Shown: positions 8,485-18,154, counted from the first letter of the stretch. The stretch is DNA of 64,000 bases from Clostridium sp. (GCA_023664605.1 JAMPFF010000005.1:44118-108117); one strand, 5' to 3'. The notes: a model not told the origin generated them from the letters alone. Numbers and translations are program-made.

Positions 8485-9672
8485 CTACATACTTTTTTCA
8501 TACTTTTCAACTGCCGCTATAATTTCCTTGGCATATTTCGGATAGCGGTGTACCAAATCCATAATATCCCTCTGGGAACTTTTCGCCACCACTTCTTTGT
8601 TATAATCCATCCTGCGCCGTAAAGACTGCCTTCTGATAATCAGTCCGTGTCTGATTTCCACCATTTCCTTATGGTCTAAAATAGCTTCCGTCTGATGCAG
8701 CCAGATAGCCGGGTCCTGAATCTGATACCGCTTCAAAATCCGCAAAAGCTCCTGCTGGTTATAATCCAAATCCAATTCGGCGCGTTTGCATTTTTCCCGT
8801 TCCTCTTTTTCCTGATAATACATATTCCACGCTTTTTCCAATTCCTCCGCGCTTGTTACGTCGTATTTCAAATATAAATAGTCTAACAGGTTCTTATTAT
8901 TCACATAACGGATTTTTACCTTATTCTGCAAAAGGATAATCTTATTAATGCTCAACTCGACCCGTTTCAAATCGCGCTTCGCCTCTGTATGCTTGACATA
9001 GATAAGCGTAATGGCAAAAGCGGCTACACCAGCCGTCAACAGATATCCCGCTTTCGTGTCCATCTCCAGAATAAACTGCAATGCCAACAGCAGCGTAAAA
9101 CATAGACCCAGTGCGGTTATACAGATAATCGCCATACCCTTAGTGTCCGCAATAGCGCCCATCAATTCATTCTTACGGTACAAGTAGGCGTGCTTTTCGC
9201 CCTCCAGTCGGCTTAAATCTTTCTTTATCAGTTCGTGGTATTCCTCCGCCTCTTTTATCTTGGCGCAGCCTTCTTCGATTTCATCCAGCATACGCTCTAT
9301 CTGGCGGAAACGTTCATCGCTCATCCGGCGCTTTCTGCCGACATAATCGTCTCTGCTGTTCTGCAAAAGTTCCACTTTCTTGGCAACAGTCTGCAGTTCC
9401 TGCGCCTCTTCTTCCGGAAGGGCCTCTATTTCTTCCATATCCTTTAAGTAGGAAGTTACCATATTGTATTCAAAGGTCAGGTTCTCCAGCTCCTTTGTCG
9501 CATCCGCCATTTTTTCCAGGCAGTTGCGCACATATGCGTCACGGACTTCCTTATTGTCAAAGTCTACGTTCTTTTCTTCCTCTTCATCTTCGTCTTCCCA
9601 GTCTGTTTCTTCATATTCCTCTTCGTCGATATCCCTGTTCCATCTTTTAAATATCTTTTTAAAAATATTCAT
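8485..9672 (-). CDS. Acidic coiled-coil membrane protein, last gene of the DUF5716/5717 operon
   Basis: 395 residues, function unknown. The start MNIFKKIFKRW is preferred because AAAGG stands 7 nt before it; a second ATG two codons upstream is too close to that site. After a basic start comes an extremely acidic stretch (about residues 14-35, runs of Glu and Asp), then a long coiled coil. Two hydrophobic helices follow at about 180-225 (AIICITALGLCFTLLLAL and YLLTAGVAAFAITLIYV), forming a hairpin, and then a second long coiled coil. Both coiled-coil arms would face the same side of the membrane. It is 14 bp from the upstream TPR-like gene. Confidence 0.75.
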   Translation of the reverse strand: MNIFKKIFKRWNRDIDEEEYEETDWEDEDEEEEKNVDFDNKEVRDAYVRNCLEKMADATKELENLTFEYNMVTSYLKDMEEIEALPEEEAQELQTVAKKVELLQNSRDDYVGRKRRMSDERFRQIERMLDEIEEGCAKIKEAEEYHELIKKDLSRLEGEKHAYLYRKNELMGAIADTKGMAIICITALGLCFTLLLALQFILEMDTKAGYLLTAGVAAFAITLIYVKHTEAKRDLKRVELSINKIILLQNKVKIRYVNNKNLLDYLYLKYDVTSAEELEKAWNMYYQEKEEREKCKRAELDLDYNQQELLRILKRYQIQDPAIWLHQTEAILDHKEMVEIRHGLIIRRQSLRRRMDYNKEVVAKSSQRDIMDLVHRYPKYAKEIIAAVEKYEKSM

Positions 9673-9686
9673 AACCATGCCTTTCT

Positions 9687-10529
9687 CTATCTTGCCACGC
9701 TCTCTCTGTAAGCGTCTTTGAGCGTGCTTGTCAATCTTTCTATTTCATCATAATACGGCACTGCGCTTCCCGCGCCGCCGTCCTCCTTACAGACGCGCAG
9801 GGTAAAAAGCATCCTGTTTTCCTGTGTCATTTCAAACTGACCCGCGGCCTGTTCCACCATACGTTCCACCTGCAGGGAGCTTTCATGCAAATCCGGGTGT
9901 TTGGCTATATAATCCAGGTATTCCTTGTCGCCGCTGCGCATCCTGCGTGCGATAAGAGACTGCTTTAAGCTTTCGGCATTGCCGCTTACCTGATATGCCT
10001 TATCAAAATAATCCTGCGCCCGTTCAAAGAAAAAAAGTCTGGCATTGACAACACCCATGTTATGAAGCACTTTGCCCCGCAATGCCGTTTCCTCTTCAGG
10101 AAGATTTGACAATAATTCATCATATCTTTCCAGCGCAAGGGCATATCTTTTATTTTGCAGCATATAGTCCGCTTTCGCCTTCTGCTTCTCATAAGAACTT
10201 AACCCGGCGTTGTTTTTAATAAGCGTCTCCGTCTTAGATACCGTTTCCGCCGGATAAAGCCCCGCATACTCTAATATCATTCCCACATACGCGCTTGGCG
10301 AACCCTTTTGATTCACAAGCGCATACAAGGCATGGGCAAGCTTGGAAAGTCCGCACTCCTCGTCCAGCCAGCGCGCCAGTTTCTCACTCACGATTTCCTG
10401 GTCTAACAGTTCCGCATTCTCCACGAGGCAGTAACAAAGCTCTTCCAGCGAATATAGGTTTACATAAGTTTTTTCAAAGAAATATGGCGTCTGCGCATAA
10501 TTTCCTGTGCTTAATATGATACGGCTCAT
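9687..10529 (-). CDS. TPR-like helical repeat protein
   Basis: 280 residues, probably a soluble scaffold. The middle third contains helix-turn-helix pairs with the TPR spacing of Ala, Gly and aromatic residues, for example KADYMLQNKRYALALERYDE followed by GKVLHNMGVVNARLFFFERA and DYFDKAYQV. The N-terminal part (MSRIILSTGNYAQTPYFF) is compact and not recognisable. It lies between the actin-like ATPase gene and the coiled-coil membrane gene in one operon (45-bp and 14-bp gaps), so it may bridge the two. No signal peptide. Confidence 0.7.
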   Translation of the reverse strand: MSRIILSTGNYAQTPYFFEKTYVNLYSLEELCYCLVENAELLDQEIVSEKLARWLDEECGLSKLAHALYALVNQKGSPSAYVGMILEYAGLYPAETVSKTETLIKNNAGLSSYEKQKAKADYMLQNKRYALALERYDELLSNLPEEETALRGKVLHNMGVVNARLFFFERAQDYFDKAYQVSGNAESLKQSLIARRMRSGDKEYLDYIAKHPDLHESSLQVERMVEQAAGQFEMTQENRMLFTLRVCKEDGGAGSAVPYYDEIERLTSTLKDAYRESVAR

Positions 10530-10574
10530 ATTCCGCCTGCCTTTCTCTTCTTTTGTGAATGTTATTACGATATT

Positions 10575-11888
10575 TTATACCGTAAACTGTTTCGTCCAGA
10601 CTTTTTTTCCTGCCGGAAACAATTCTCCAAATCCCAAATCCGTTACCTTAATTTCCACGCACTCCTGAGAAGTCATATAAATTTCCATCGCATACCGTCC
10701 AAATGCGTTTTCCCTGACAGGCGCTCCCTCCAGGACTATCTCTTTGACCTGAATCTGTCTTCCCGTCAGCGGCGTAATCGTGAAGGAAACGGCATTTTCC
10801 TCTCCTGCCAGCAAAAACTCGCACTCCTTGTGTACTTCATACCAGTTCTCACCCGCATCCAAAAGCGCGTAATACGATTCCTGCCCTCTTTTTATCACAT
10901 TCATTCCGATATTGGATTTTAGTTTGTCCGGTCCGAGGAAAATATGCTCTTTTGACGCCTCCCCCGGCTCTATTTTCTCTAACAGCCCGTAGCAGGCTCC
11001 CTTACAGAAAAGATTGTTCCCCTGAAAGACCCTTCTGTTTCTGCATAAAAACTGCAGCGATTGCTTTGCCCATCCATCCCGAAAGCCGTCTCCGAGAAGA
11101 TAGGCTGACGAAACGATTCTGTCAGCGCATGCCTCTTCTAAAATATGCAAAAACTTTTCATCCGCAAACGCATAACTGTCCGCCTTAATTTTTTCTTCTT
11201 CCTCTTCACCGGGCAGAACCAGTGAATGATGCTCTTTCTCTTCAATCAAAACAACGATAGGCGTCGTTTTTTTGTTACGCTCCATCCGATACGTTTTCAG
11301 CCTTGTGCCGTTATGCTCACAGGCAAGCACCTGATAATTCCACAACTCCTCCGGCTGATGCAGCACAAAATAGTAAAAACTCTCCGTATGGCTTTGAAAA
11401 TAAATATGGGAAGTCTTTAGATGCAGATTCACCGCCGCTTTCGCCAGCACTTCCACCATCCTGTCATCCAGATTATCCGTCGTAAACATCAAAGCGGCTA
11501 TATTTTCCGCCGGTACAATGAAGTTTAGCAGCGAAAGGCTCCTTTTCATAAACAGGGCAAGCAGGGCAATCGGGTCAAAAGGCTCCTCTTCTATTGTAAT
11601 CATTTCTCCCTTTCTTGCAAGCTCCATTAAATCCGTAACCAAAGTTCCTTCTTCCGGCCCGCCATTTTTCAGCGCGTCCTTACCGTAAAGCCATTGGTTG
11701 ACTCCTTTTCGTTTACATAACACAGTCGGAATATGGTACTGCTTCGTACCGATAACGGTGGCAACGCTTTCTACCGCATCTTCTCCATAGACGCAGTAAC
11801 TAATCTGGGAAAAGTCATTTCCCAAATCATAGCCCACAAGGATGCTGCCTGTATGCACTTTTTCCTCCGCCTTTTTATCAAAAAACAT
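10575..11888 (-). CDS. DUF5716-like protein with actin/Hsp70-like ATPase fold
   Basis: 437 residues, cytosolic, function unknown. The N-terminus reads ILVGYDLGNDFSQISYCVY, which fits the phosphate-1 loop of the actin/Hsp70 superfamily (compare GIDLGTT). Around residues 255-300 the segment LLGDGFRDGWAKQSLQFLC, followed by a GACYGL turn, resembles the adenosine motif of Hsp70-like proteins. A C-terminal beta-rich region (FTITPLTGRQIQVKEIVLEG) recalls a substrate-binding beta sandwich. The family number is from memory. The start follows AGGAGACGGAAAG. It lies 30 bp downstream of the giant DUF5717-like gene, suggesting a complex. Confidence 0.7.
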   Translation of the reverse strand: MFFDKKAEEKVHTGSILVGYDLGNDFSQISYCVYGEDAVESVATVIGTKQYHIPTVLCKRKGVNQWLYGKDALKNGGPEEGTLVTDLMELARKGEMITIEEEPFDPIALLALFMKRSLSLLNFIVPAENIAALMFTTDNLDDRMVEVLAKAAVNLHLKTSHIYFQSHTESFYYFVLHQPEELWNYQVLACEHNGTRLKTYRMERNKKTTPIVVLIEEKEHHSLVLPGEEEEEKIKADSYAFADEKFLHILEEACADRIVSSAYLLGDGFRDGWAKQSLQFLCRNRRVFQGNNLFCKGACYGLLEKIEPGEASKEHIFLGPDKLKSNIGMNVIKRGQESYYALLDAGENWYEVHKECEFLLAGEENAVSFTITPLTGRQIQVKEIVLEGAPVRENAFGRYAMEIYMTSQECVEIKVTDLGFGELFPAGKKVWTKQFTV

Positions 11889-11918
11889 CTTTCCGTCTCC
11901 TGCCCGTCCGTTTATCCG

Positions 11919-14900
11919 TTATAATTCCGTAAACAGCTTATCTGCCATAAAGTCCTTTTTATAATATTCTTCCAACAGTTTATCCACCGTATCATAATCC
12001 TGCAGCGTCTTGCCAATCATGATATCGTTCAGCATATGAAAACGGCTCGATGTATGCGGCGTATTGCTGTCGTTTACGCTGATGGTTCCGCTCTGCGTCA
12101 ACTGCTCGCCTTTGTCGGAACTTTCTTTGATATAGTATTGCAGGCGTTCCCCGAAAAACAGGACAAATTCTTTTACACAGATGCCCGCAAACATATCTTT
12201 CATTGTCTCCTGACTGTATTCTTTCCCGTCATCACCCTCCTGCTGCAGCAGATAGTTGATAGTAACGCGATGCCCCGGCGCCGCCCGGTATTCCAAAATG
12301 GACTTATCCTGCAAAAGGTCCAATGCCGGAAGATAGCCCTGATATTCCTTAAACTGCGGCAAAATAATCTGCTGGCGCAGTAACTGCTGCAAAAATGTGC
12401 GAATCACTTCTTTTATTTCTTCCGTAATCTCCTGCGGATTCTCTGCATAGTATTTCAAATACGCTATTTTACATACCAGATGCATCCGGCTCTTTTCCTT
12501 ATACATCTGCAGAACGCTCTGCGCCAAAAACGAATCCGCGATTTTTTCTCTTATCACATAGTCATAGCAATACTGTGACACAAATGCCAAAATAACTTCT
12601 TCTTTTCCGCCCTCTTTAGCGTATGTACGGAAAATATCCGTCTTTTGGGCGATATGGAAGCCCGTATAAAGCGCCTGCACAATAATACGCTCGCTTAAGT
12701 CATAAACATCCACGCCAAAGTCTCTTGCCGCTTTCCAGATATCCCGCATATCCTGCATACTGCCATTATAATAATGCACAAGATAACGCAGGATTTCTTC
12801 GTCGTATTTTCCTCTTTTCATAATGTAATACAGGATGCCCGTCATGAACTCGTCCTCTTCCTGTTCACCACGGCTTAAAAGCCTGCTGCACAGTTTGAAG
12901 AGCGTTTTTACCTCAATGCCGTACGGTCCGGTATAACGCACCCACGCATACGCTTCCTCGCAAAGCCCCCGCAGCGTCATAATACGCACGATTTCCTTTC
13001 TGTCCTCCAAAGCGATTTCCTCGGGGCGCAGGGATACCAAATAATCATCCAGTTCCCACATTCTGTCTTTTTCATAGTAAAATTGTACCAGCCTGCTCTT
13101 AATTTCCTGTCTGCGGGTTTCCATCAAAAAATCAGAACCGGCCAGCCTTTTAAAACGTTCCACATTATCTTCCTGTATATCGGGCGTACCCTGATGCCCA
13201 TAGCAGACATAAATATCATAGCCGAAATGCTCCCTGACAAAAGACGCCGCCATCTGCGCCAGCTTTCCGGTTTTTATAAGCGGCTCGCATGTAAAAGGGA
13301 TGCTCGCTGTATAACGGTTGCCTTCTCCGTCCTCCAAAATCACTTGGCATTCCTCGTCAAACACAGGAACTAACGCCCGTCTGCCCGATACGGGATAGGA
13401 AAGCCTTTTTTCACCATACGGATATGCCAGAATCACCTTTTTTACGGCATCGCTTTCGATGGTAATCTCCTGCATAAACGCAAGTTCCATAAGCCCTTTG
13501 GCCACTTCCTCATCCACCAGAGACTGTGTCAGGACATTCCGGTAAATATAGGCTAAAGACTTATTGATTCTGCCTTTTTTCACCTGCTCTATGGCAAACT
13601 GCTCAATCGCCGGCATGTAGTTTACATAAATATCCGGTATCTCTTCCTGATGTTTTATTACATAGGCATACAGCCATGCGGTAATTTCATAGTTTAAATC
13701 ACTCTGATAAGAAAAATACATCAGCGCCATCTTCGGAAGCGACTGTTTATCATCCAACGTGACGGACATCATATAATATTCATATAATCTGGTAATCCGC
13801 AGATTCTGCTCCACACCCGCCTGATACCATGTAAAATATTTGCTGCCAAATTTATTTCCTTTAATAAGCGCCCCGCATATGGCATGGAGGGTATCGTTTT
13901 GCGGTTTATACTGATAGCAGGTAATCAAAATCTGCAGCAAAAGTCCGGAATAACCTTTCTGTTTCTGCGCCAGATATAATAACTGTATCATGACGTCGTC
14001 TTTCATGACTTCATTTTTTGCCGCATAGTTTAACACCTGCAATTCAAATTCATCCAGTTTCATTAACATGGCCGGATTCATGCAGATGAGGTTCCACGCC
14101 TCAATATATATCATCGGGCTGCGGCATTCATAGGCAAAAAGTTCTTCCAAAAGCGCCCATTTTCTAGCCGGCGTACGGGTATACTCATCCGCTATAAACA
14201 AAAGCAGCCATGCAATCCGCCAGTTCCCGCGGTGTTTCTCATAATACCCGGCAATGGTATGCGCCACTTCGTCAATATACTGCTCGTTCTTGCTGCAAAG
14301 CGTTGTTAAATACAGATAGTAGCACCATAATTCCAGATTGCTTTCCTGCATGTCCTCTATCAACTCTTTATCCTGTTCCAGAATCCATTTTGCTTCATGA
14401 AAACGCTCCTGAGCCATAAAAAGCTGCGCCTGGAACATTCTTGCCAGTATGTCTTTTCCATCTATCTCTTTTAAACGTTCTATCAGTTTATCGGTCTCTT
14501 CCATCCATGTTGCCGCGCTTATTTTCTTTAAACGGAACGCCTGATAATACTGCATAAGCTGCATGATAATCCGCTTTTTTTCCTGATAGAATCCGGGTAC
14601 GCCGCGCCTGTTTTCCGGGCGGCACACCACCGTTATCGGAACCGTAACCGTCCGTTCAAAACTAATCAGGCGGATGCAGCCGTAATTATTACCCGCATGG
14701 AGCTTGTCATCCTGTATATAATAATACAAACGATATAAATTTCCAAGAAAAGCATCCTCCGAAACGTTTCTTTCGTTGACGCTCAAAAAATCTCCCTCCG
14801 TCTCAATCCGCAGATATGTATATCCCCAGCCGTTTCGATTGACAACAAGGGCATAACGGGATAACGGAGTCGGATTTTCTATTTTAATCTGCTTTTCCTC

Positions 14901-15485
14901 CGGAATGTATTCCACCGGTTTCTTTTTATGAATCTCCAACAGAAACTCTTCTACGTTATGTTCATTTCCATGGACTTCGGAAAGCCCTTTGTATGCGCTG
15001 TAATACTGTTTGTCATTGCCGGTAAAAATCCGTTCAAATTCCTTGCTGTAAAACAGGTTCACCGCTTCCGTCCAGTTGCTTTTAGCCAGATTGGTAAAGT
15101 GAAACAAATTCTTAATATTGCCAAGGCTCGAATCAATCACATCCGCCTTTATCGTAACAGAAAAAGGGAGATTATATTCTCCCTGATTTGATACAATATG
15201 AAAATCGCCTTTTATCTCTTCTCCCGCCTTGGCGCCCGCAGCATCAACACGGTAAAAGATTTCATCCTGGCTGCCGGAAAAAGACGCGGTAAGGCACTCC
15301 ATGCGCAGGTCCGTGGATATTACATAGCCTTCCGTTAAAACGCCCTCCGGCCCGTAAATAATAAAAGAACCCTCCCGGCTTTCTCCTGCCTGCATAGACA
15401 ATTCGATACACGGACATGAAAAATTTAGGGAAGTATTGTCATACCTGAATTTTCCTTCCAGTATTTCACGAATGATCTGTTTCAC
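11919..15485 (-). CDS. DUF5717-like giant repeat protein
   Basis: 1188 residues if started at the GTG at 15485, which follows AGGAACGCCACA. An open frame continues upstream to 15605 but only by reading through an intergenic repeat, so that extension is rejected. The N-terminal ~230 residues look like two beta-sandwich domains (SFIIYGPEGVLTEGYVIS; FHIVSNQGEYNLPFSVTIKA). The rest is almost entirely helical, with short repeats rich in Tyr, Leu and Glu (for example WCYYLYLTTLC, MALMYFSYQSDL), like a long alpha-solenoid. There is no signal peptide or membrane helix. It is first in the operon with the actin-like ATPase. Family number from memory; function unknown. Confidence 0.7.
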   Translation of the reverse strand: MKQIIREILEGKFRYDNTSLNFSCPCIELSMQAGESREGSFIIYGPEGVLTEGYVISTDLRMECLTASFSGSQDEIFYRVDAAGAKAGEEIKGDFHIVSNQGEYNLPFSVTIKADVIDSSLGNIKNLFHFTNLAKSNWTEAVNLFYSKEFERIFTGNDKQYYSAYKGLSEVHGNEHNVEEFLLEIHKKKPVEYIPEEKQIKIENPTPLSRYALVVNRNGWGYTYLRIETEGDFLSVNERNVSEDAFLGNLYRLYYYIQDDKLHAGNNYGCIRLISFERTVTVPITVVCRPENRRGVPGFYQEKKRIIMQLMQYYQAFRLKKISAATWMEETDKLIERLKEIDGKDILARMFQAQLFMAQERFHEAKWILEQDKELIEDMQESNLELWCYYLYLTTLCSKNEQYIDEVAHTIAGYYEKHRGNWRIAWLLLFIADEYTRTPARKWALLEELFAYECRSPMIYIEAWNLICMNPAMLMKLDEFELQVLNYAAKNEVMKDDVMIQLLYLAQKQKGYSGLLLQILITCYQYKPQNDTLHAICGALIKGNKFGSKYFTWYQAGVEQNLRITRLYEYYMMSVTLDDKQSLPKMALMYFSYQSDLNYEITAWLYAYVIKHQEEIPDIYVNYMPAIEQFAIEQVKKGRINKSLAYIYRNVLTQSLVDEEVAKGLMELAFMQEITIESDAVKKVILAYPYGEKRLSYPVSGRRALVPVFDEECQVILEDGEGNRYTASIPFTCEPLIKTGKLAQMAASFVREHFGYDIYVCYGHQGTPDIQEDNVERFKRLAGSDFLMETRRQEIKSRLVQFYYEKDRMWELDDYLVSLRPEEIALEDRKEIVRIMTLRGLCEEAYAWVRYTGPYGIEVKTLFKLCSRLLSRGEQEEDEFMTGILYYIMKRGKYDEEILRYLVHYYNGSMQDMRDIWKAARDFGVDVYDLSERIIVQALYTGFHIAQKTDIFRTYAKEGGKEEVILAFVSQYCYDYVIREKIADSFLAQSVLQMYKEKSRMHLVCKIAYLKYYAENPQEITEEIKEVIRTFLQQLLRQQIILPQFKEYQGYLPALDLLQDKSILEYRAAPGHRVTINYLLQQEGDDGKEYSQETMKDMFAGICVKEFVLFFGERLQYYIKESSDKGEQLTQSGTISVNDSNTPHTSSRFHMLNDIMIGKTLQDYDTVDKLLEEYYKKDFMADKLFTEL

Positions 15486-15519
15486 TGTGGCGTTCCTGTT
15501 CCTTTCGCTCTTCTGTCCT

Positions 15520-15733
15520 TTCACTCGCAAAGCCGCGCTGCGCGCTCCTCGTTCGATTCCATCGAACCTTTGCTCGTTACTAAGCGCAGAAAAACAAATG
15601 TCCAAGTGACGAAGTCACTTTGTGCTTTTGTTTTTCTTTTGCGTTCTCTTTCGCTCGCAAAGACGCGCTGTCGCGCTCCTTGTTCGATTTCATCGAACCT
15701 TTGCTCGTTACTAAGCGCAGAAAAACAAATGTC
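15520..15733. repeat. Two copies of an ~83-bp palindrome-rich intergenic repeat
   Basis: Copy 1 spans 15520-15602 and copy 2 spans 15650-15733, nearly identical. Each contains the inverted repeat GTTCGAT..ATCGAAC and ends in CTAAGCGCAGAAAAACAAATGTC. After each copy comes a short variable hairpin (AAGTGAC/GTCACTT after copy 1; GCTGCGCAGC after copy 2) and then TTGTTTTTCTTTTGCG, which can pair back with GCGCAGAAAAACAA. The whole thus forms stem-loops like a REP/BIME-type repeat or a terminator cassette. No transposase is nearby. Confidence 0.75.
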
Positions 15734-15826
15734 TGCTGCGCAGCCGCTTGTTTTTCTTTTGCGCTTAGTACATTATAACATTGAAGTCTTGTTCTCTGCA
15801 AGGTAAAACGAAGAGATGAGGATTAA

Positions 15827-16410
15827 TTAACCCGGTTCCGATATGCGGCTGACGCCTACGTAAATTTCGGAAATCTCATACCATGTGGGATAGTCTACAA
15901 TACCGCTTTGCGGCAGACCGAACACTTTCTGGAAGACACGTACCGCCTGCGCCGTATTCGCGCCGTATATGCCGTCGGCCGTAACAGTCGGAATCGCCGG
16001 ATAGTTCTGGGCAATCCGGTTCAACTGCTGCTGAATCTGTCTGACTTTATCGCCGGATGCTCCGATTGTCAGATTGTAGCCCGGCCAGGAAGAGGGTACG
16101 CCGGATACGCTGACAGCCGTATTGATATACATATCGCTGCCATAGTAATAACGGATAATTTCTATCGCTGAATATCCCTCGTCGCCTAAATACTTGGAAC
16201 CCCACTGGCTGAGTCCGTTGCAGCTCACTCGCTGCCCATCGCAGTAGGATGTGAAAATCGGCTGTCTGACGCCGGGTCTTGAGAGATAATTGGCAAATAT
16301 CGTATCTACCAGCCTGTCAATATTTTCATAGGTATTTCTGCCTCGAATCCACTTCTGGTCATATGCGGTGGAAGAAGTAATTGTGAAATTATAGCCCTGA
16401 TTCCGGTACC
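15827..16410 (-). pseudogene. C-terminal part of a split SpoIID-like/peptidoglycan-binding protein
   Basis: This fragment begins mid-domain at the codon Tyr of YRNQGYNFTITSS and has no proper start; the only upstream start in frame is a GTG inside the element with no ribosome site. It encodes the second half of a SpoIID-like fold (GLSQWGSKYLGDEGYSAIEI, then RYYYGSDMYI, matching the G-x-SQWG...YY pattern of SpoIID) and a C-terminal peptidoglycan-binding type 1 domain (IQQQLNRIA...DGIYGANTAQAVRVFQKVFGL). The matching N-terminal half is at 20273-20959, on the same strand and in the same frame once the 3.87-kb insert is removed. Joined length would be 421 residues. Whether it is dead or restorable by excision is the open question. 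Confidence 0.85.
16398..16410. repeat. att-like end of serine-recombinase element (gene C-terminal side)
   Basis: TGATTCCGGTACC, matching TGATTCCGCTACC at 20265-20277 in 12 of 13 positions in direct orientation. The chromosome gene continues to the left and the element begins to the right. Confidence 0.8.
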
Positions 16411-16435
16411 GCGAAGCCACCGCTGATTCAATAGT

Positions 16436-16464
16436 AAAAGCGCAAGCCGATAAACAGCCTGCGC
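16436..16464 (-). terminator. Terminator of the DUF5722-like gene
   Basis: Minus-strand stem GCGCAGGC with GCTTGCGC (one G-U pair), loop of 9 nt, then TTTT. It lies 26 bp downstream of the DUF5722-like stop and 26 bp inside the left end of the element, insulating the gene fragment beyond. Confidence 0.75.
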
Positions 16465-16489
16465 CTTATGAAATTTCACAATTTTTTCT

Positions 16490-18154
16490 TTACTGCACAA
16501 CCCCCGTACCGCTTCTCGTCCACATGATGTTCTGGCTAATCATCTCGTCGATATCCATACCGATAATCTCCGAAGCCCTTGCCTTAGCGGACGCTTCGTT
16601 TGCCGTGCCGAGGTTTTTATAAATCTCATACGCCGGTTTTTTATTACCATCCAAATCGTATATACCAAGCGCTAAATGGCTTTCCATTTCATGTGCGTCG
16701 TCGGTCTGACGGAACAGCATAAAAGCGTCTATATCAGGAATCGAAGCCGCTTTTAAATAGCCATAAGCAATGGAAGCCTCCTGCTTTTCCGTACCAAAAC
16801 TGGAAGTATAGCCGATTTCCGCAAGAGAAATGCTTCTGACTTCACCTGCCGGATTTAAGAAATGGCTCTGGTGCATATAGTTCACTAAAAGGTCGATATT
16901 CTGCATCGTAATATACGGCGACGTCAGGCTGTTCTTCACCCACACTTCCGGTCCGTTCCAGGCATACGGGTCATAAAGGGGCGAGTTATACGGATGGAAA
17001 GAAAGCCCCCAGTCGATATTGCCCTCTCTGTTTATATAATAGTTAAACTGGTCTAAATACTCTTTGGAAAGGAAACTTCCCGAATTGGACTTCCGGTTCC
17101 ATTCCTGGTCGATGGAATTGTATATCTGCACATTGGCGTTCATGCTTTTCATTTCATTATAAATAATGCGGAACGCTTTTACATAAATGCCCACGTTAAA
17201 ATCAAGGGAGGAAGAACTGGTATACCACCACTCCGTACGGGCGTTGACTTCGTTTCCTAAAATCCAGTTATCTACCTGTCCGTATCCGGTCTGCCCGGAA
17301 TAGCGCTGCCCTAAAAAGGCTCCTATGGCTTTTAAGTGGTTCGTTCCCTCTGCATCCGCCACATTGAGAGCATATCCCGGACACTCAATTTCCGCTTCCC
17401 TCGCCATCGGGTGAACCAAATCCTGTGAAAAGTCACCCTCGCCGCGGTTTAAAAGCACAAGCGTCACCTGAATGCCATAGGCGTTCAAACTCTTTATCAT
17501 GGAATCAAAGCTCGCGATTCTGCCGCCGTTAAAATAGTATGTTGCACCGTTATAAGAAAACGGAATGGCTCCCGGCTGGGATGCGTCCGAGCATATTTCG
17601 TCAACGGATATATTATAGACAACCTGCTGTATGCCAAGCGCCTGTAACTCCTCTTTGGAGGCTTTGTTCAAGTCGGGTAGAATCCCTTTGATGCCCGTCT
17701 GTCTGCGTGCGGACGTATAAGCCGCAATCGCTTCCGGGTTCGTAATATAATGCTCGTCACTCACCTGTACCATGCTGCCGCCCCGTTTTACCGCCACGAT
17801 GAACTTACGGCTCAAGTTTGATTCCGCCGTATTGTAATTGAGCGGAAAGCTGACCGAAACGGACGAAGCCGCAGTTACGGAAGCTACCATGCTGCCGGTC
17901 GTACCGTCCAAATAAACCTCGTCCGCATAAATATAATATTTGCCGTCGTCGCTCGTCGGAACGCTGCCCGCGCTTAACTGGCACACCACGTTACCGCCGG
18001 AAATCAGGCAGGATTCAATTTTGACGGGTCTGCCCGCCGCCTGCGCATCTATCGCGGCGTCAGCAGGATAAAAGCTGCCGATTATCGCTATAAAAGCGGC
18101 AATAACCACCATCCCTATTATTTTTTTCATCCTTATTCTTTTTCGATTCTTCAT
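16490..18154 (-). CDS. Secreted DUF5722-like (glycosidase-fold) protein, element cargo
   Basis: 554 residues with a basic start, a hydrophobic core (IIGMVVIAAFIAIIGSFY) and a likely signal-peptidase I site near AQA-AG, so exported. The N-terminal ~150 residues look like a beta-sandwich. The rest has the order of a TIM-barrel hydrolase: GIQQVVYNISVDEIC, then YGIQVTLVLLNRGEG, VDNWILGNEVNAR (Asn-Glu as in clan A acid/base residues), GLSFHPYNSPLYDPYAW and SLAEIGYTSS (second Glu). I recall this layout as DUF5722; substrate unknown. A good promoter (18187-18215) and its own terminator show it is an independent unit. It is inside the recombinase element. Confidence 0.7.
   Translation of the reverse strand: MKNRKRIRMKKIIGMVVIAAFIAIIGSFYPADAAIDAQAAGRPVKIESCLISGGNVVCQLSAGSVPTSDDGKYYIYADEVYLDGTTGSMVASVTAASSVSVSFPLNYNTAESNLSRKFIVAVKRGGSMVQVSDEHYITNPEAIAAYTSARRQTGIKGILPDLNKASKEELQALGIQQVVYNISVDEICSDASQPGAIPFSYNGATYYFNGGRIASFDSMIKSLNAYGIQVTLVLLNRGEGDFSQDLVHPMAREAEIECPGYALNVADAEGTNHLKAIGAFLGQRYSGQTGYGQVDNWILGNEVNARTEWWYTSSSSLDFNVGIYVKAFRIIYNEMKSMNANVQIYNSIDQEWNRKSNSGSFLSKEYLDQFNYYINREGNIDWGLSFHPYNSPLYDPYAWNGPEVWVKNSLTSPYITMQNIDLLVNYMHQSHFLNPAGEVRSISLAEIGYTSSFGTEKQEASIAYGYLKAASIPDIDAFMLFRQTDDAHEMESHLALGIYDLDGNKKPAYEIYKNLGTANEASAKARASEIIGMDIDEMISQNIMWTRSGTGVVQ

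Noticed and set aside
15486-15605. 40-residue N-terminal extension of the DUF5717-like protein
   Set aside because: It is the translation of an intergenic repeat; a GTG with a ribosome site lies at 15485.
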